Shown: piece after piece, positions 1 to 9,659 of the stretch | Layout: each line of letters opens with the position of its first letter | How positions within the stretch are numbered: the stretch's first letter is position 1 | NCBI RefSeq assembly: GCF_024679245.1 | Contig: NC_090191.1 | Coordinates: 3,120,778-3,184,777, forward strand | Source of the DNA: Pseudorasbora parva | Taxonomy: Eukaryota > Chordata > Actinopteri > Cypriniformes > Gobionidae | Reading direction: 5' to 3' | DNA: 64,000 nt | Translations under genes and position numbers: made by a program | The notes under the pieces: model-generated | Database searches by the model: none | The model's input: the letters and a program-made list of their open reading frames with translations, nothing else | What the model was told of the DNA's origin: nothing

Positions 1-310
1 TACAGCTTATGAAAATCCCAAATTCAAAATCTCAGAAAAATAGAATACTGTGAAAAGGTTCAGTATTGTTGGCTCAAAGTGTCACACTCTAATCGGCTTA
101 TTATTTCAAAACACCTGCAAAGGGTTCCTGAGCCTTTAAATGGTCTCTCAGTCTGGTTCAGTACAATTCACAATCATGGGGAAGACTGCTGACCTGACCG
201 TTATTCAGAAAACGATCAGCGACACGCTCCACAAGGAGGGAAAGCCTCAAAAGGTGATTGCAAAAGAAGTTGGATCTTCTCAAAATGCTGTTTCAAAGCA
301 CATTAATAGA
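1..310 (+). mobile_element. Tc1-like transposon, 5' fragment
   Basis: The left end of a Tc1/mariner element, cut by the window edge and truncated near 310. An open frame from the ATG at 176 begins MGKTADLTVIQKTI and continues through a Tc1-type N-terminal helix-turn-helix (KEVGSSQNAVSKHINR), then runs into unrelated sequence. A second copy of the same 5' end starts at 36163 and differs at only scattered positions. The catalytic domain is absent, so this is a dead fragment. Confidence 0.85.
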
Positions 311-830
311 ATCTGTCTGATCTATCTGCCACACACGACACAAGTTTCATTATCTCATTTATATCAAGAGGTGGCCAGGCTGGAGCCCGATAGTTTTAAC
401 AAGAGGTGTTTATTCAAGAGACACAATAGATTATTATCAAACTTTGCAGTTTCTCTTTTGTCACCGCACAGACGATGCGCGTGCAACAGCGAATTGAGTG
501 CTTGGTAAAAAAGTCAACTAGTTCCCTACACCTATCCCGTCATTACGCGCTCACTGCCAAATGAGTCCTTTGAAAGGCCCGCGCGCGCATCTGTGCGAGG
601 CAGAAAGGAACGTAGAAAGGGAAGTATATCCTCGACTTATCAGTCGTGTTTCCAATTTGAGCTTGATCTTCAGAATTACTTGGGAAAATGTAACGTTAGC
701 TTGTTGTGGACGCTACCGCACAACTTGATCAACAAAAGAGCGATCGCTACTGAAAAGCTATTTCATTGAAAAAAACAGCGACGCTACCACCACGCTACTG
801 AAAATGGCCCCCCACCCAACGCAAAACTTT
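311..830. other. unassigned sequence, GC-rich patch
   Basis: No convincing gene. A short GC- and CpG-rich stretch around 575-600 (gcccgcgcgcgcat) stands out from AT-rich surroundings. I see no splice-bounded coding exon. Confidence 0.5.
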
Positions 831-832
831 GG

Positions 833-1345
833 CAAAATAGTCTCAATTGTTTGTGCTCCGTTTGTGCCGTTAAACGTTTTGTTTGTGACGATGAGGTCAC
901 CAGCCCCCCCACATGCTTTAAATTCACCCCATACAGTCTCAATCATTTGTGCTTCGTCTGTTTTTAAAATATTATACATTTAATTATAGAGGATGACGTC
1001 ACTCAGCCCCCTCACAAGCTCCAAATTCACCCAAACTAATCTTGTTTGGTTGTGCTGGTTTGTGGCATAAAACATTTTGTTTGTGCTGCTTCTGTTTTTA
1101 AAATATTAAAATAATATTTATAGGTCATTCTGAGGTCACTCAGCCCCCCACATGCTCGAAATTCACCCCAAATAGTCTCATTCGTTTGTGCTCCGTTTGT
1201 GCTGTTTTGTGCAGGTAAATGTTTCGTTTGTGCTGCGTCCGTTTTTAAAATATTAGATTTTGAATAAAGCTCCAAATTCACCCAAACAAATCTTGTTTGT
1301 TTGTGCTTCGTTTGTGCCATAAAACATTTTGTTTGTGCTAGAATT
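833..1345. repeat. imperfect tandem repeat, about 4 units
   Basis: Blocks recur at irregular spacing of roughly 100-150 bp. Each holds the modules 'aaattcaccc', 'tttgtgct(c/t)cgtttgtgc', 'aaacattttgtttgtgct' and 'gtttttaaaatatta', often preceded by 'gaggtcactcagccccc'. Units lie near 870-990, 1000-1120, 1130-1255 and 1265-1345. The block adjoins, and apparently interrupts, the L2-type reverse transcriptase fragment read on the - strand up to 1340. No protein function is implied by the long - frame across it. Confidence 0.65.
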
Positions 1346-2455
1346 GACCCTTGTGGGAATCCGTATGTCATGGATGTCCACTCAGACTTATGAGGTGTTT
1401 CTCAATGTCAAGGATGCTTCCTTGGAAGGACGGATCCTTCCAAGTCACTTCCTTCAGAGGTTAGGCGAGGCTCCTCTTTAGCATTCGGAGAACACGTAAA
1501 TGGAACAGGCTAGCAAGTGCACGTCATTACGTCAGGTCCGTTGGCCATCAATAACGTTATGTGTAACGTTATTTGTATTTTTTTAATATCAATACAGTAG
1601 TATTTTGTACCGGTATTTAAACGTTAATCTTTACTTATATTTACTACGGTTATAACAAATGTTTGGTAACGTAAATAAAAGCATTGTGGCAAGCAGCGAG
1701 GTGAGGGACCGTAAAAGCGGGCCGGTGGAGTGATAATGAGCGGCAGCTGATCGCCGCCACACCGGTCTCGGCTCACGGCAGTGACGGGAGTATAATTGGA
1801 AGAGCATGGAAGACGAGAGAGGACTAGGCCTGGACTTTATGTTATGGTTTGTTTATGTTTTATTATGTGTGTGCGGGCAGTCGCCCGTGAGGGGGCTATT
1901 ATAAAGTTGTTGAACGTTTGCCGGTTCCCGCCTCCTTCCTTCCCATCTACAAACCCCGATACAAGCATATTTGCCCCGTTCACGCTCCGAGTCCGACTCC
2001 GGGAACGTCTGATAGCAAAGCTGCGCGCATAGGATTGTGGGTGATTTGAGAACGCGAAGTGCGCGAAGGCTACTCATATGCATCCTTTCCTGTATATGAC
2101 ATATTTTTCGAACGAAGGACTCAGTCCTTGGTTGAATTCCGAGGATCCTCGACATTGGAACAGCCCTTCGTCGGATGTCGATGACGAAGCATCCTTAGAA
2201 TTCTGGCTTCAGAGGATCCTTCCTTGACATTGAGAAACGCCTATGGTCTCCTATACTCACATAATAACCTCTCCCTTCTAGGTATGACCTGAACCATTTG
2301 AGGACCATCCCAGAAAGCCCAACCCAGTTTTCCAGCATGTCTAGAAGTATGCTGTGGTCAACAGTGTCGAATGCAGCACTGAGGTCCATTTCCATTTCAC
2401 ACAGCCTTGCCGCTGGATCCCCACCGTATAAGATCTCATCCACCCCATCCAATTT
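1330..2455 (-). mobile_element. L2-type LINE reverse transcriptase fragment, split by a DNA transposon
   Basis: On the - strand 2420-2246 encodes reverse transcriptase motifs typical of fish L2/CR1-type LINEs ([18 protein letters not shown], then [20 protein letters not shown]). The frame stops making sense at 2245 and resumes at 1390 with HKSEWTS then GFPQGSIL, the next conserved RT motif (PQGS). Removing 1393-2242 plus one copy of ATG restores a continuous RT reading frame across the join. Both outer ends are truncated, so this is a relic. Confidence 0.85.
1393..2242. mobile_element. non-autonomous DNA transposon, 850 bp, TSD ATG
   Basis: The ends are inverted repeats: the left starts AGGTGTTTCTCAATGTCAAGG and the reverse complement of the right starts AGGCGTTTCTCAATGTCAAGG. 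Further inverted 'ggatcctt' and 'gaggatcc' blocks lie inside. It is flanked by the trinucleotide ATG (1390-1392 and 2243-2245), and the empty site is proven by the L2 RT frame it interrupts. No transposase was seen. Interior 1680-2030 is GC-richer and promoter-like or LTR-like. The superfamily is unassigned; a 3-bp duplication would fit Harbinger or CACTA types. Confidence 0.75.
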
Positions 2456-3190
2456 TATGGATTTTGCTGCATTGAAACTTGTAAATCGTAAAAAGGCTTT
2501 TTGGAGAGAAAAAGCTTTGAATAAAACCTCAAGTCATCATTTCATATGAAGGAAGAACTTGATTGTCTTTTATTCTTTTGTCTCCATATAAATCGGCTAT
2601 AATCATCATTTATATTGTTATTAACCCTGTGTCATACAAGTCAGCCCATTTCTTCTGCCACAGGATTGGTCAATCCCAGTTTCTTTTTAGTAAAAACAAA
2701 AGGGACGTAATTCATCATTCAAAAAATAAAAACAATTATGAGGCCCATATGTGACCTTCTTCATAAGCCTAATTCAAGGTTGAGTTTGAGGCTGCATGTC
2801 ACCAGTACTCTCCCAGATTTTCACCAAACCATGCCAATAAAAACATTAAACAAATACACACAAAGTGTGCCTTGTGTGCCAGTCTTTAACACCAAAAACT
2901 TATTTAGTATTTATTTATTATTATTGAATAAAGATAGCATTTTAGAGATACTAAAAGTGTGGATGACTTTGGTATGTTGTAAGTATGCAATGAGTGAATT
3001 CATTTACAATAATTTATATTTTTAACGTCTTAATCACAGCCTGTCAAGAAATAGAAAAAAAACCCATCATACACATTTTAAATAGGCTATTAGCATAAAA
3101 CAATCAAATAGTTAATGATTGCGATCAACACTACACACACCATTCATCCCTTTATTCATCCCTTTAAGTCCACAACACAGCTGACATGCA
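2456..3190. other. unassigned AT-rich spacer
   Basis: No gene or clear repeat boundary was recognised. Short frames here are AT-rich with no domain signal. Confidence 0.5.
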
Positions 3191-3194
3191 TGGT

Positions 3195-3347
3195 TGACAA
3201 AGGCCTGGTATTTTTAACACAGAAATACTCCATCAAACGTCCAACATTTGTTTGTGAAACTTTGTCTATGTTTAGGATGGGAATCCAAGTCTTTAACAGT
3301 GTAAAAAGCTCAGTGTGCATGAAACAGCATTTCACCCCCCCTTTAAT
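3195..3347 (-). mobile_element. end fragment of a TTAA THAP transposon
   Basis: Its reverse complement matches the left end of the element at 7629: a run of G, 'gtgaaatgctgtttcatgca', then 'cactgttaaagacttgg' and 'aaacatagacaaagttt'. It ends at 'cccccccttta' followed by attta. Only about 150 bp of one end survives. Confidence 0.75.
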
Positions 3348-3529
3348 TTAAATATGTATTTCAGCAAGAATTCCAATCTGAATGTGTTTATACATTTTTA
3401 TTTAGCAGTTTATTTAATGACAACCTATATGCATTACAAATATGAAGGGGGAAAAAACACCCCAACCTACTATTTTCTCTTTGAATGTGAACGCCTACAC
3501 ACATCTTTGACTTGAGCATGTGATAGGGA

Positions 3530-3607
3530 CTTTTATTTTGTAGTGGAGATGTGACGTCATAAGGCAGCGCTGCGCTCCTGCATCTGTTGTGATTCTGCTG
3601 AAGAAAG
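3530..3607 (+). other. 5' untranslated exon of zinc-finger gene 1 (inferred)
   Basis: The block 'acttttattttgtagtggagatgtgacgtcataagg...ctgctgaagaaag' followed by GTTTGTG is nearly identical to 33690-33767, at the same relative place upstream of zinc-finger gene 2. Conservation of this block plus a consensus-like donor after 3607 suggests a shared promoter and first exon. It contains TGACGTCA, a CREB/ATF-type site, which in gene 2 has become TGATGTCA. The transcription start is inferred, not shown. Confidence 0.55.
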
Positions 3608-4109
3608 GTTTGTGTTTTAAGCTTTTAAAGTGTTCAAATCAATAAAAACTGTTCAGGCAATTTTATAGTTTTTACAAAAACCGTTAAATTAATGTTTGAC
3701 TATTTAATGTAACATTCCAATGCTTTATCTAACACGAATGGACGTTGTTTTGTGCGAATAAAGCTCATTCATACACGAGTAACAGAAAAAGCTGCATCTC
3801 ATTTCTGTCTGTATATCGTGAATCAGTTTATCATAAACATTAATTCGGTCACTGGCGAGTAGAGGTGAGACAAACTGAGCTACACAGAATTATCCACTCA
3901 CTCAAATGTTTTTCTCAACAAGAACTTTTACTAACAAATGCTAATGTTTTCATGGAAGTGTAAAGTATCTATCTAATCTGTTTAATATAAACTACAAATC
4001 AATTAATGTAAAGCATAAATGTCCAAATGCAATCCTATTGTGTGTTATTTTATTATTAGATTAAGAGTTTTGAGTGTTTTTGTTTAATCATGTGATTTTA
4101 AATTCATTA

Positions 4110-4576
4110 AATTATTAGTTACCCAAAAATGAAACTTCTGTCATTAATTACTCGGCTTTATGTCGTTCCAAACCTGTAATATCGTCGTTCATCTTCAAAA
4201 CACAAATGAGTATATTTTTTTATGAAATCTGAGCTTTCTGGCCGATCCTTCAACCGTTGGTCCCTGTTGAAATCCATTATATGCAGAAAAACCCTAAAAA
4301 TGTTTTCCTCAAAATACTTAATTTCTTGTCAACTGAAGAAAGAAAGACATGAACTTCTTGGATGAGATAGGAGGGAGTAAACTATACGGAAATCTTCATT
4401 TTAAAGTGAACTAATCCTTTACGGTTGAACCACTGGAGTCACGTGGACCATTATAATGATGTTTTAATACTTTCTGGGCCTTGAAAGTGTTAAATAAATA
4501 GCAGTCTATGGAGGGGTCGGAGACCTTTCAGATTTCATCCAGAATTTACATTTTTGGGCGAACTATCTCTTTAACT
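4110..4576. mobile_element. decayed TTAA-type MITE
   Basis: It starts 'ttagttacccaaaaatgaaa..tctgtcat' and ends 'tacatttttgggcgaactatctctttaac', weak inverted ends of the same type as the MITEs at 20253 and 34337. The interior is diverged. It lies in the first intron of zinc-finger gene 1. Confidence 0.55.
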
Positions 4577-4677
4577 GTCTCTCACCGTTACCGACTGAAC
4601 TTAGGAGCTGACTGAGGCACACTCACAAATGTAGTTGCCATTTATTGGTTATTTTTGCATTTATTCTCATCTTAAAG

Positions 4678-4843
4678 ATGGCGTTTATTAAAGAGGAGAG
4701 TGAAGACCTGAAGATTGAGGAAATATTCAGCGTTAAACATGAAGAAACTGAGGAACAAACCAAGATGGCATTCGTTAAAGAGGAGAGTGAAGACATTAAG
4801 ATTGAAGTGAGAGTGAAACATGAAGAAACTGAGGAACAAACAG
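4678..4843 (+). CDS. zinc-finger gene 1, first coding exon
   Basis: Begins at ATG 4678 and encodes an acidic N-terminus: MAFIKEESEDLKIEE, then a second internal copy MAFVKEESEDIKIE, each followed by KHEETEEQT. This short acidic leader precedes the finger exon in many cyprinid C2H2 genes. The exon ends at the donor CAG|GTTGG in phase 1. The acceptor at 20836 continues the frame as T-D-L-M. The duplicated leader is absent from gene 2, whose leader is a single unit of 28 codons. The intron to the finger exon is about 16 kb and packed with transposons. Function is inferred to be nuclear DNA binding; the leader itself has no known activity visible here. Confidence 0.8.
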
Positions 4844-4949
4844 GTTGGTTTCATCCTCTTAACCTCACTGATGAAGAAGTACACACATGGACTACTGCTG
4901 TTCTTTACCTGTAATGCTGCATCTGGTCAACAAGTTAGTTACTTTATAA

Positions 4950-6380
4950 TAATTTGGCAACATGTACTGTAGTGTTTTGTAGTCTTACCGTTTCGCTGTC
5001 TTGTGTTTTAAACGCGCTCTCAGTGTGCGTGCTGTGAAGCCTCGTGTGTCAGTATAAACAACACAAGTTATTTGGCCTCTAGAGGACGTCCTCGTGCTAT
5101 ATGATGACAGCGGTGTACGAAATATTGCATACAGATTACAAGACCACCAAGATATTCTGGCTTAATCCCTTATCCTAGTTTTGTGTAATAGGCCCCGGGT
5201 CGCCTCATGTGGACAGACATGTTTAGATCGCATGACCAGATGCTGCCTTCAAACTGAAAGATACTGCTTCCACGTTGGACATTTGTTATTTGGACTTGTC
5301 AAATATTAAATTAGGACAAATAGCCCCAAAAAATATTTTAAGTAATGTTAAACTCAATGGGCCTCGTTCATGAAACACGAGCAGAATTTTTGTGTGTGTG
5401 TGTGTAAATCGCTTGTAAAGCCATTCTGACAAATTGTCGTGTTCATGAAAAGTTCATATTTTTTAACTGGTACGGACGACATTAACACCTGCTCCCTACC
5501 ACATGTAAATGGTGCGTAAAACATTCAGACGTTTTGTACACACTGAACCAGATGATACTGAATTTGGTGGAGCAACTGTGTCATAAAATCATATAATGAG
5601 TCATTGGGAATATACATAAGTGTGAAATATATAATCGCACTAGGAGTTTCAGCACAGTCCCAGTTTTACATCATAACAATTAAAAGAGAAAAAAAAAACA
5701 TAGAAGAAATGCAGATTTATAGAAAATTACTAGTAAATAAATAAAAAAATTCGGACAGTCCTTGTATTCACAAATTATTTTAAGGTTAAAAGATTGAGCA
5801 GACTCTTTATATTACCTCTTAAAATTAATGGGCGTGCCGCGTGTCAGCCCTTATTTTAGGAGTATTTCACAAAGCTTTTTAGCGCTTTAATCAGCTCCTA
5901 AATCTGTGAAAAATTAGGAGTAGTCAAGAGGACTGCTAAGTCACCAAGATCAAATCCCTAAACAATCCTAAAATGGCTGTTGCCAGCAATCCGCCTCAGT
6001 AATCTGCCCTGTCCTATTATTATAAAAAGGTAAAAAATAAATAAATAAAAGAAAACAATGTCCTATTATTTGTGGCAGTTGTTTACATGAGTTCACACTT
6101 AAAAATGATCTGGTGTTGTCAAAAGTACCGGCCGCAATACTAGGTCAGGTACTAAGTACTACTTCAATTTCATTGTGCTTACACGCTCATTGACGATGAC
6201 GGACAGATGATCAACAGTAACGTTATCATGCACGTCATCAAAGGGACTTGGATTATATTTGTTCGAATCCTAAACGGAGAGCTTGTTTGTATATGCATTC
6301 ACCTTCACAATTTCTCTCAGAAATGATGATCATGTTGGGTAAGTACTCTGTGTATCATTAAAATCAATTTTTTTACAACA
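4950..6380. other. intronic sequence, nothing assigned
   Basis: AT-rich intron of zinc-finger gene 1. A short (tg)n run lies at 5392-5405. No coding exon or complete repeat was recognised. Confidence 0.5.
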
Positions 6381-6383
6381 CTG

Positions 6384-7293
6384 GCTAAGATCGTTTATTC
6401 CAGCGCGCGTGCAGACAGGGTTGCCAAGATTTTACAACAAAATCTGCTAACTACTAGCCCTAAACAAAAGCTTCTCGGGGGGATTCTCCTGGTATAAAAT
6501 GGTGTTTGGGGGTAAAATGTGTGTTATTTTGGCAAGATTGCCTGCTAAAATTCGCACTCATGGGTCTATATATCCCATAATAGTTGCTTCAAACCACAGG
6601 AAAAAATGTGGACTTGGCAACACAGTGCAGTTGAGCTCTGTTGACATTTGACAATGCGTCCATTCATTGCTCTGACTGGTTGTAGGTCTATCCAATTGAG
6701 GTCTTTCCTGGTTCGGTTGAAACACACCCCATAATCACAGCTCAGTGGAGCAGTTTCAGACTCATATCCTGACTAGAATTGAGTATGACCACATCAGGCT
6801 AGCCCAAAACTAGAGTACTCACCCATATATCGCCGGCTGGGCCAAAAATGAAGAGTCGGGGTGACTCAGGGATCCAGAAAACTGTCGAGGTAACTAGTGT
6901 GGATACATATACCTTCTCTAGAGCTGATGAGATGGACTATTTTAACGTGCTCCTCCCAAACTTTAATTATAAAACTTTATTTGTCGCTGGAATTCTGCAA
7001 TGTCTCGAGATTCAGACATGTACGAGGCTGACGATAAGCTGATATTATACTTGTTTCTAGTCGACTAGAGTCATTAATTTAAAGGGATTCAAAAGTCTCT
7101 CACACCGAGACTGGTAGCGCAGATATACACTATCCGTTATCAATCACTGTTTGCACTGAATGTAATAAACCGCATATTATTAATAATAGCCTCTGATATC
7201 TTGCCGTCCAACTCGTCTGATGTCAGTCCGATTGCATTCTTCCTCTTCTTCATCTTCGCTCAGTTGTAGATTAGGGATATTATTCAGTCTTAT
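6384..7293. mobile_element. unclassified repeat, left part (split by the LINE; resumes at 16178)
   Basis: The segment 6384-6780 has a second, shorter copy at 56690-56960 (shared 'gcagacagggttgccaag', 'ctactagccctaaacaa', 'gacttggcaacac', 'gttgagctctgttgacatttgacaatgcgtc' and 'cagtttcagactcatatcctgactagaattgag'), so it is an interspersed repeat. Next to it a + frame at 7001 starts MSRDSDMYEADDK. A - frame starting in 16260-16178 and continuing at 7293-7180 reads LSDDESNIIRLNN then an acidic ELSEDEEEEE-like stretch. These look like exons of a transposon-encoded protein. The family was not recognised. Confidence 0.5.
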
Positions 7294-7303
7294 TATGTTG
7301 CTT

Positions 7304-7340
<37 letters not shown>

Positions 7341-7980
7341 TGAAGGAGTAAATCAACATACAGTAAAACACTGAAAGTTACATTTTTTTTTCTTCTTCCT
7401 TCTATTTTTACTTTTACTGTAATAACACCCCCCATCCCACCCCCCACCCCCAGGCAGCGTAGGTATAACAAAATACCATCTGGTTACAAAGGCAAAATAA
7501 AACAATTATGTCAATACACCTTTTACAAGCATGGACCCCTGCATATAAATATCTAAATAATGAAGATAATAATAATAATAGTATGATTATAACAGTTATA
7601 ATATTACAGTATAAATACATATATTTAAAGGGGGGGTGAAATGCTGTTTCATGCATACTGATCTTTTTACACTGTTAAAGACTTGGAATCCCATACTAAA
7701 CATAGACAAAGTTTCAAAAGTTAAGGTGGACGTTTGATGGGAGTATTTCTTTGTCAAAAATACTACTTCCGGTTAGTCATAAGTTTCGGCAAGTTTTTTG
7801 AGATCATGCGTCCCCATTGACGTTAGTGGGGGCGGAATTTCCTTGTATGGGCCTTACGGACAATTCTACCGGAAGCGCGTGAGAGAGAGCGAGGGAGAGA
7901 GCGAAAGCAACAGGCTATGCCCATCAAAACGCTGGTTTGTAGGATGCTGGACAGGTGACAATTACACATAGCACATAACA

Positions 7981-8235
7981 ATGTCACCAAAAAAGTGGGT
8001 TTTTGGTTGCCAGACCAAGACAGTCCTGCACAGATTCGCCAAAAACCCCGCGTTAAGGCAACAGTGGATGTAATTTGCTTTTCCGGATCAGCAACTGAGT
8101 TGGGCGAATGTTTATATCTGTTCGCTGCATTTCGGTGCCGACTGTTTCATAAACAAGGCCCAGCTTGACGCCGGCTTTTCCAATCGCCTAATGCTGAAGG
8201 ATGGAGCAGTCCCAACGATAAAGGTCCCGCAGGCT
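7981..8235 (+). pseudogene. THAP-domain exon of a Kolobok-type transposase, decayed
   Basis: From ATG 7981 the translation reads MSPKKWVFGC, then LHRFAKNPALRQQW, VYICSLHF, and DAGFSNRLMLKDGAVPTIKV. This is a THAP zinc-binding fold: the motif C-x4-C at the start, a central W, then C-S-L-H-F. The first zinc ligand has become W (KKWVFGC) and a TAA interrupts after RQQWM. It ends at the donor GCT|GTGAGTA. The rest of the transposase has been deleted from this copy. Confidence 0.78.
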
Positions 8236-8710
8236 GTGAGTAAGAGTGCTTCAAATGTCTGTGTCTTTGCCTATGCTCATCAAGTAGCCCAAACATGATC
8301 ACGTATAGTTAATTGATCAATGGAGCATGCGATGTGTAGTGCGTGTACATTTGTTTAGCTGGCCACTATATGTGTAACTTTATGTTTGTGTATTGTAAAA
8401 GCACTCCAAACAACAATACACAAAGGGGGGAAATATGTTGAACTAAATAAGCGCGCTTCTTCATTCAAATGCGCTACTATTCCGTGTCTATCTATGTAAA
8501 CACTAGCCTGCGGTGCAAAACCAGTCCGCTTACTAACGTTACAATTGTCTACACAAACCACGCGTAAACACACAAACACACGTGCACAACTGCACTTCCC
8601 ACATGTACACCTTCAAAGACAAAAATACGACGATATAATTCAAGTATAAATATGTAAATAACACAAGCCGCTAAGCATATTATATAGTTAGTGTATAACT
8701 TGTAACTTAC

Positions 8711-8820
8711 CACATACAGACGTCCTGCTCTAGTCGTTTTTGCTGCTGCTCCTGTTCAACTGCAACCTCTGGGTCTGATTCCGGATCATAGATGTATGGC
8801 TGTATCTGATTAAAAGCCAT
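8711..8820 (-). pseudogene. first exon of a P2X7-ballast-type protein (orphan)
   Basis: Reading leftwards from ATG 8820, the exon encodes MAFNQIQPYIYDPESDPE then a Gln/Glu-rich stretch and ends ..DVCMW at the donor GTG|GTAAGTTACA. The signature PY-(M/I)-(F/Y)-(E/D)-P-E followed by an acidic helix ending in W matches EPYMFEPEYTEEEL...W of the complete gene at 25105, where the next residues are the CxCxxC zinc cluster. Here the following exon is deleted. The assignment rests on this short alignment and on the matching position and direction inside a TTAA element. Confidence 0.6.
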
Positions 8821-9659
8821 ATTTTTTTTTTTTGAATAAAGTTTTTTTTACCGCTGTTAGGGATGACGCTCGACTCAACACACAGCGCGCTGCTGCACAC
8901 GTCATTATTTAGCTCCGCTCACACGACACGCCCCCACCCGCTCGGCTTTTTTCGGAAAGACTCGGAACAGCGCATCTTTCTTATATAATTATTAAAAAAA
9001 TAAAGACTTTTCGGAGATATGCAGGATGCAATGCTACTCTATAGGTACTCAAGATTGACATGACACTGACTGAAACTGAGTGTTTCACCCCCCCTTTAAA
9101 GAGAGGAGGAGAAAGGAAAAAAAAAGAAAAAGAAAAACTTTAGCCATTCCGCCAGACAAAACATCATATACAACATCACAACATGAATGTGAGCAAAACA
9201 AAGATACATGTATGAAAAGTTAGCAACTAGGTAATTCTTTCAGATTTTTAAAATATGCCAGAATGGGTTCCCATTTTGAATAAAACCTGTCCACAGATCC
9301 CCTTAGTGTAAATTTTATCTTTTCTAATTTTAAGAAAAACATCACATCTTCCAACCAAGCTGCTGCAGAAGGAGAGGTAGGGGATTTCCAACTCAACAAA
9401 ATTCTTCTGCGGGCCAATAAAGAAGTATAAGCAATAACGTCCGTTTGGGTTGCAGTTAAAGTAATGGTCATGGTGTCACTGGGCGTTCCGAAAATAGCTA
9501 TTGAAGAACATGGCTGCAATGACACCCCAAGGGTTTCACTGATAGTTTTAAAAACCACTGCCCAGTAGTTATTTAGAGAGGTGCAAGACCAAAACATGTG
9601 TGTCAAACTGGCTGGGGAAAAAGAGCATCTATTACAGGTTGCATCTAACCCAGGATATA

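Larger units (their letters stand above)
7629..9095. mobile_element. internally deleted TTAA transposon with THAP and ballast first exons
   Basis: 1467 bp, flanked by TTAA at 7625-7628 and 9096-9099. The terminal inverted repeats start AGGGGGGGTGAAA on both ends. It keeps a THAP-type exon near the left end (7981-8235, pointing right) and a short exon near the right end (8820-8711, pointing left) that resembles the N-terminus of P2X7-ballast proteins. The rest of both genes is missing, so it is non-autonomous. TTAA duplications and a THAP transposase fit the Kolobok superfamily. It interrupts the LINE 3' UTR and is therefore younger than the LINE insertion. Confidence 0.82.

Noticed and set aside
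758..1371. Protein genes on the - strand (73 and 111 codons with repeated AQT..ET)
   Set aside because: They result from translation of a tandem repeat fused to the edge of an RT relic.
7180..7371. A - frame with poly-Lys
   Set aside because: The Lys run is the LINE poly(A) tail (T run 7305-7339). Only the part before it is considered as an exon-like piece.
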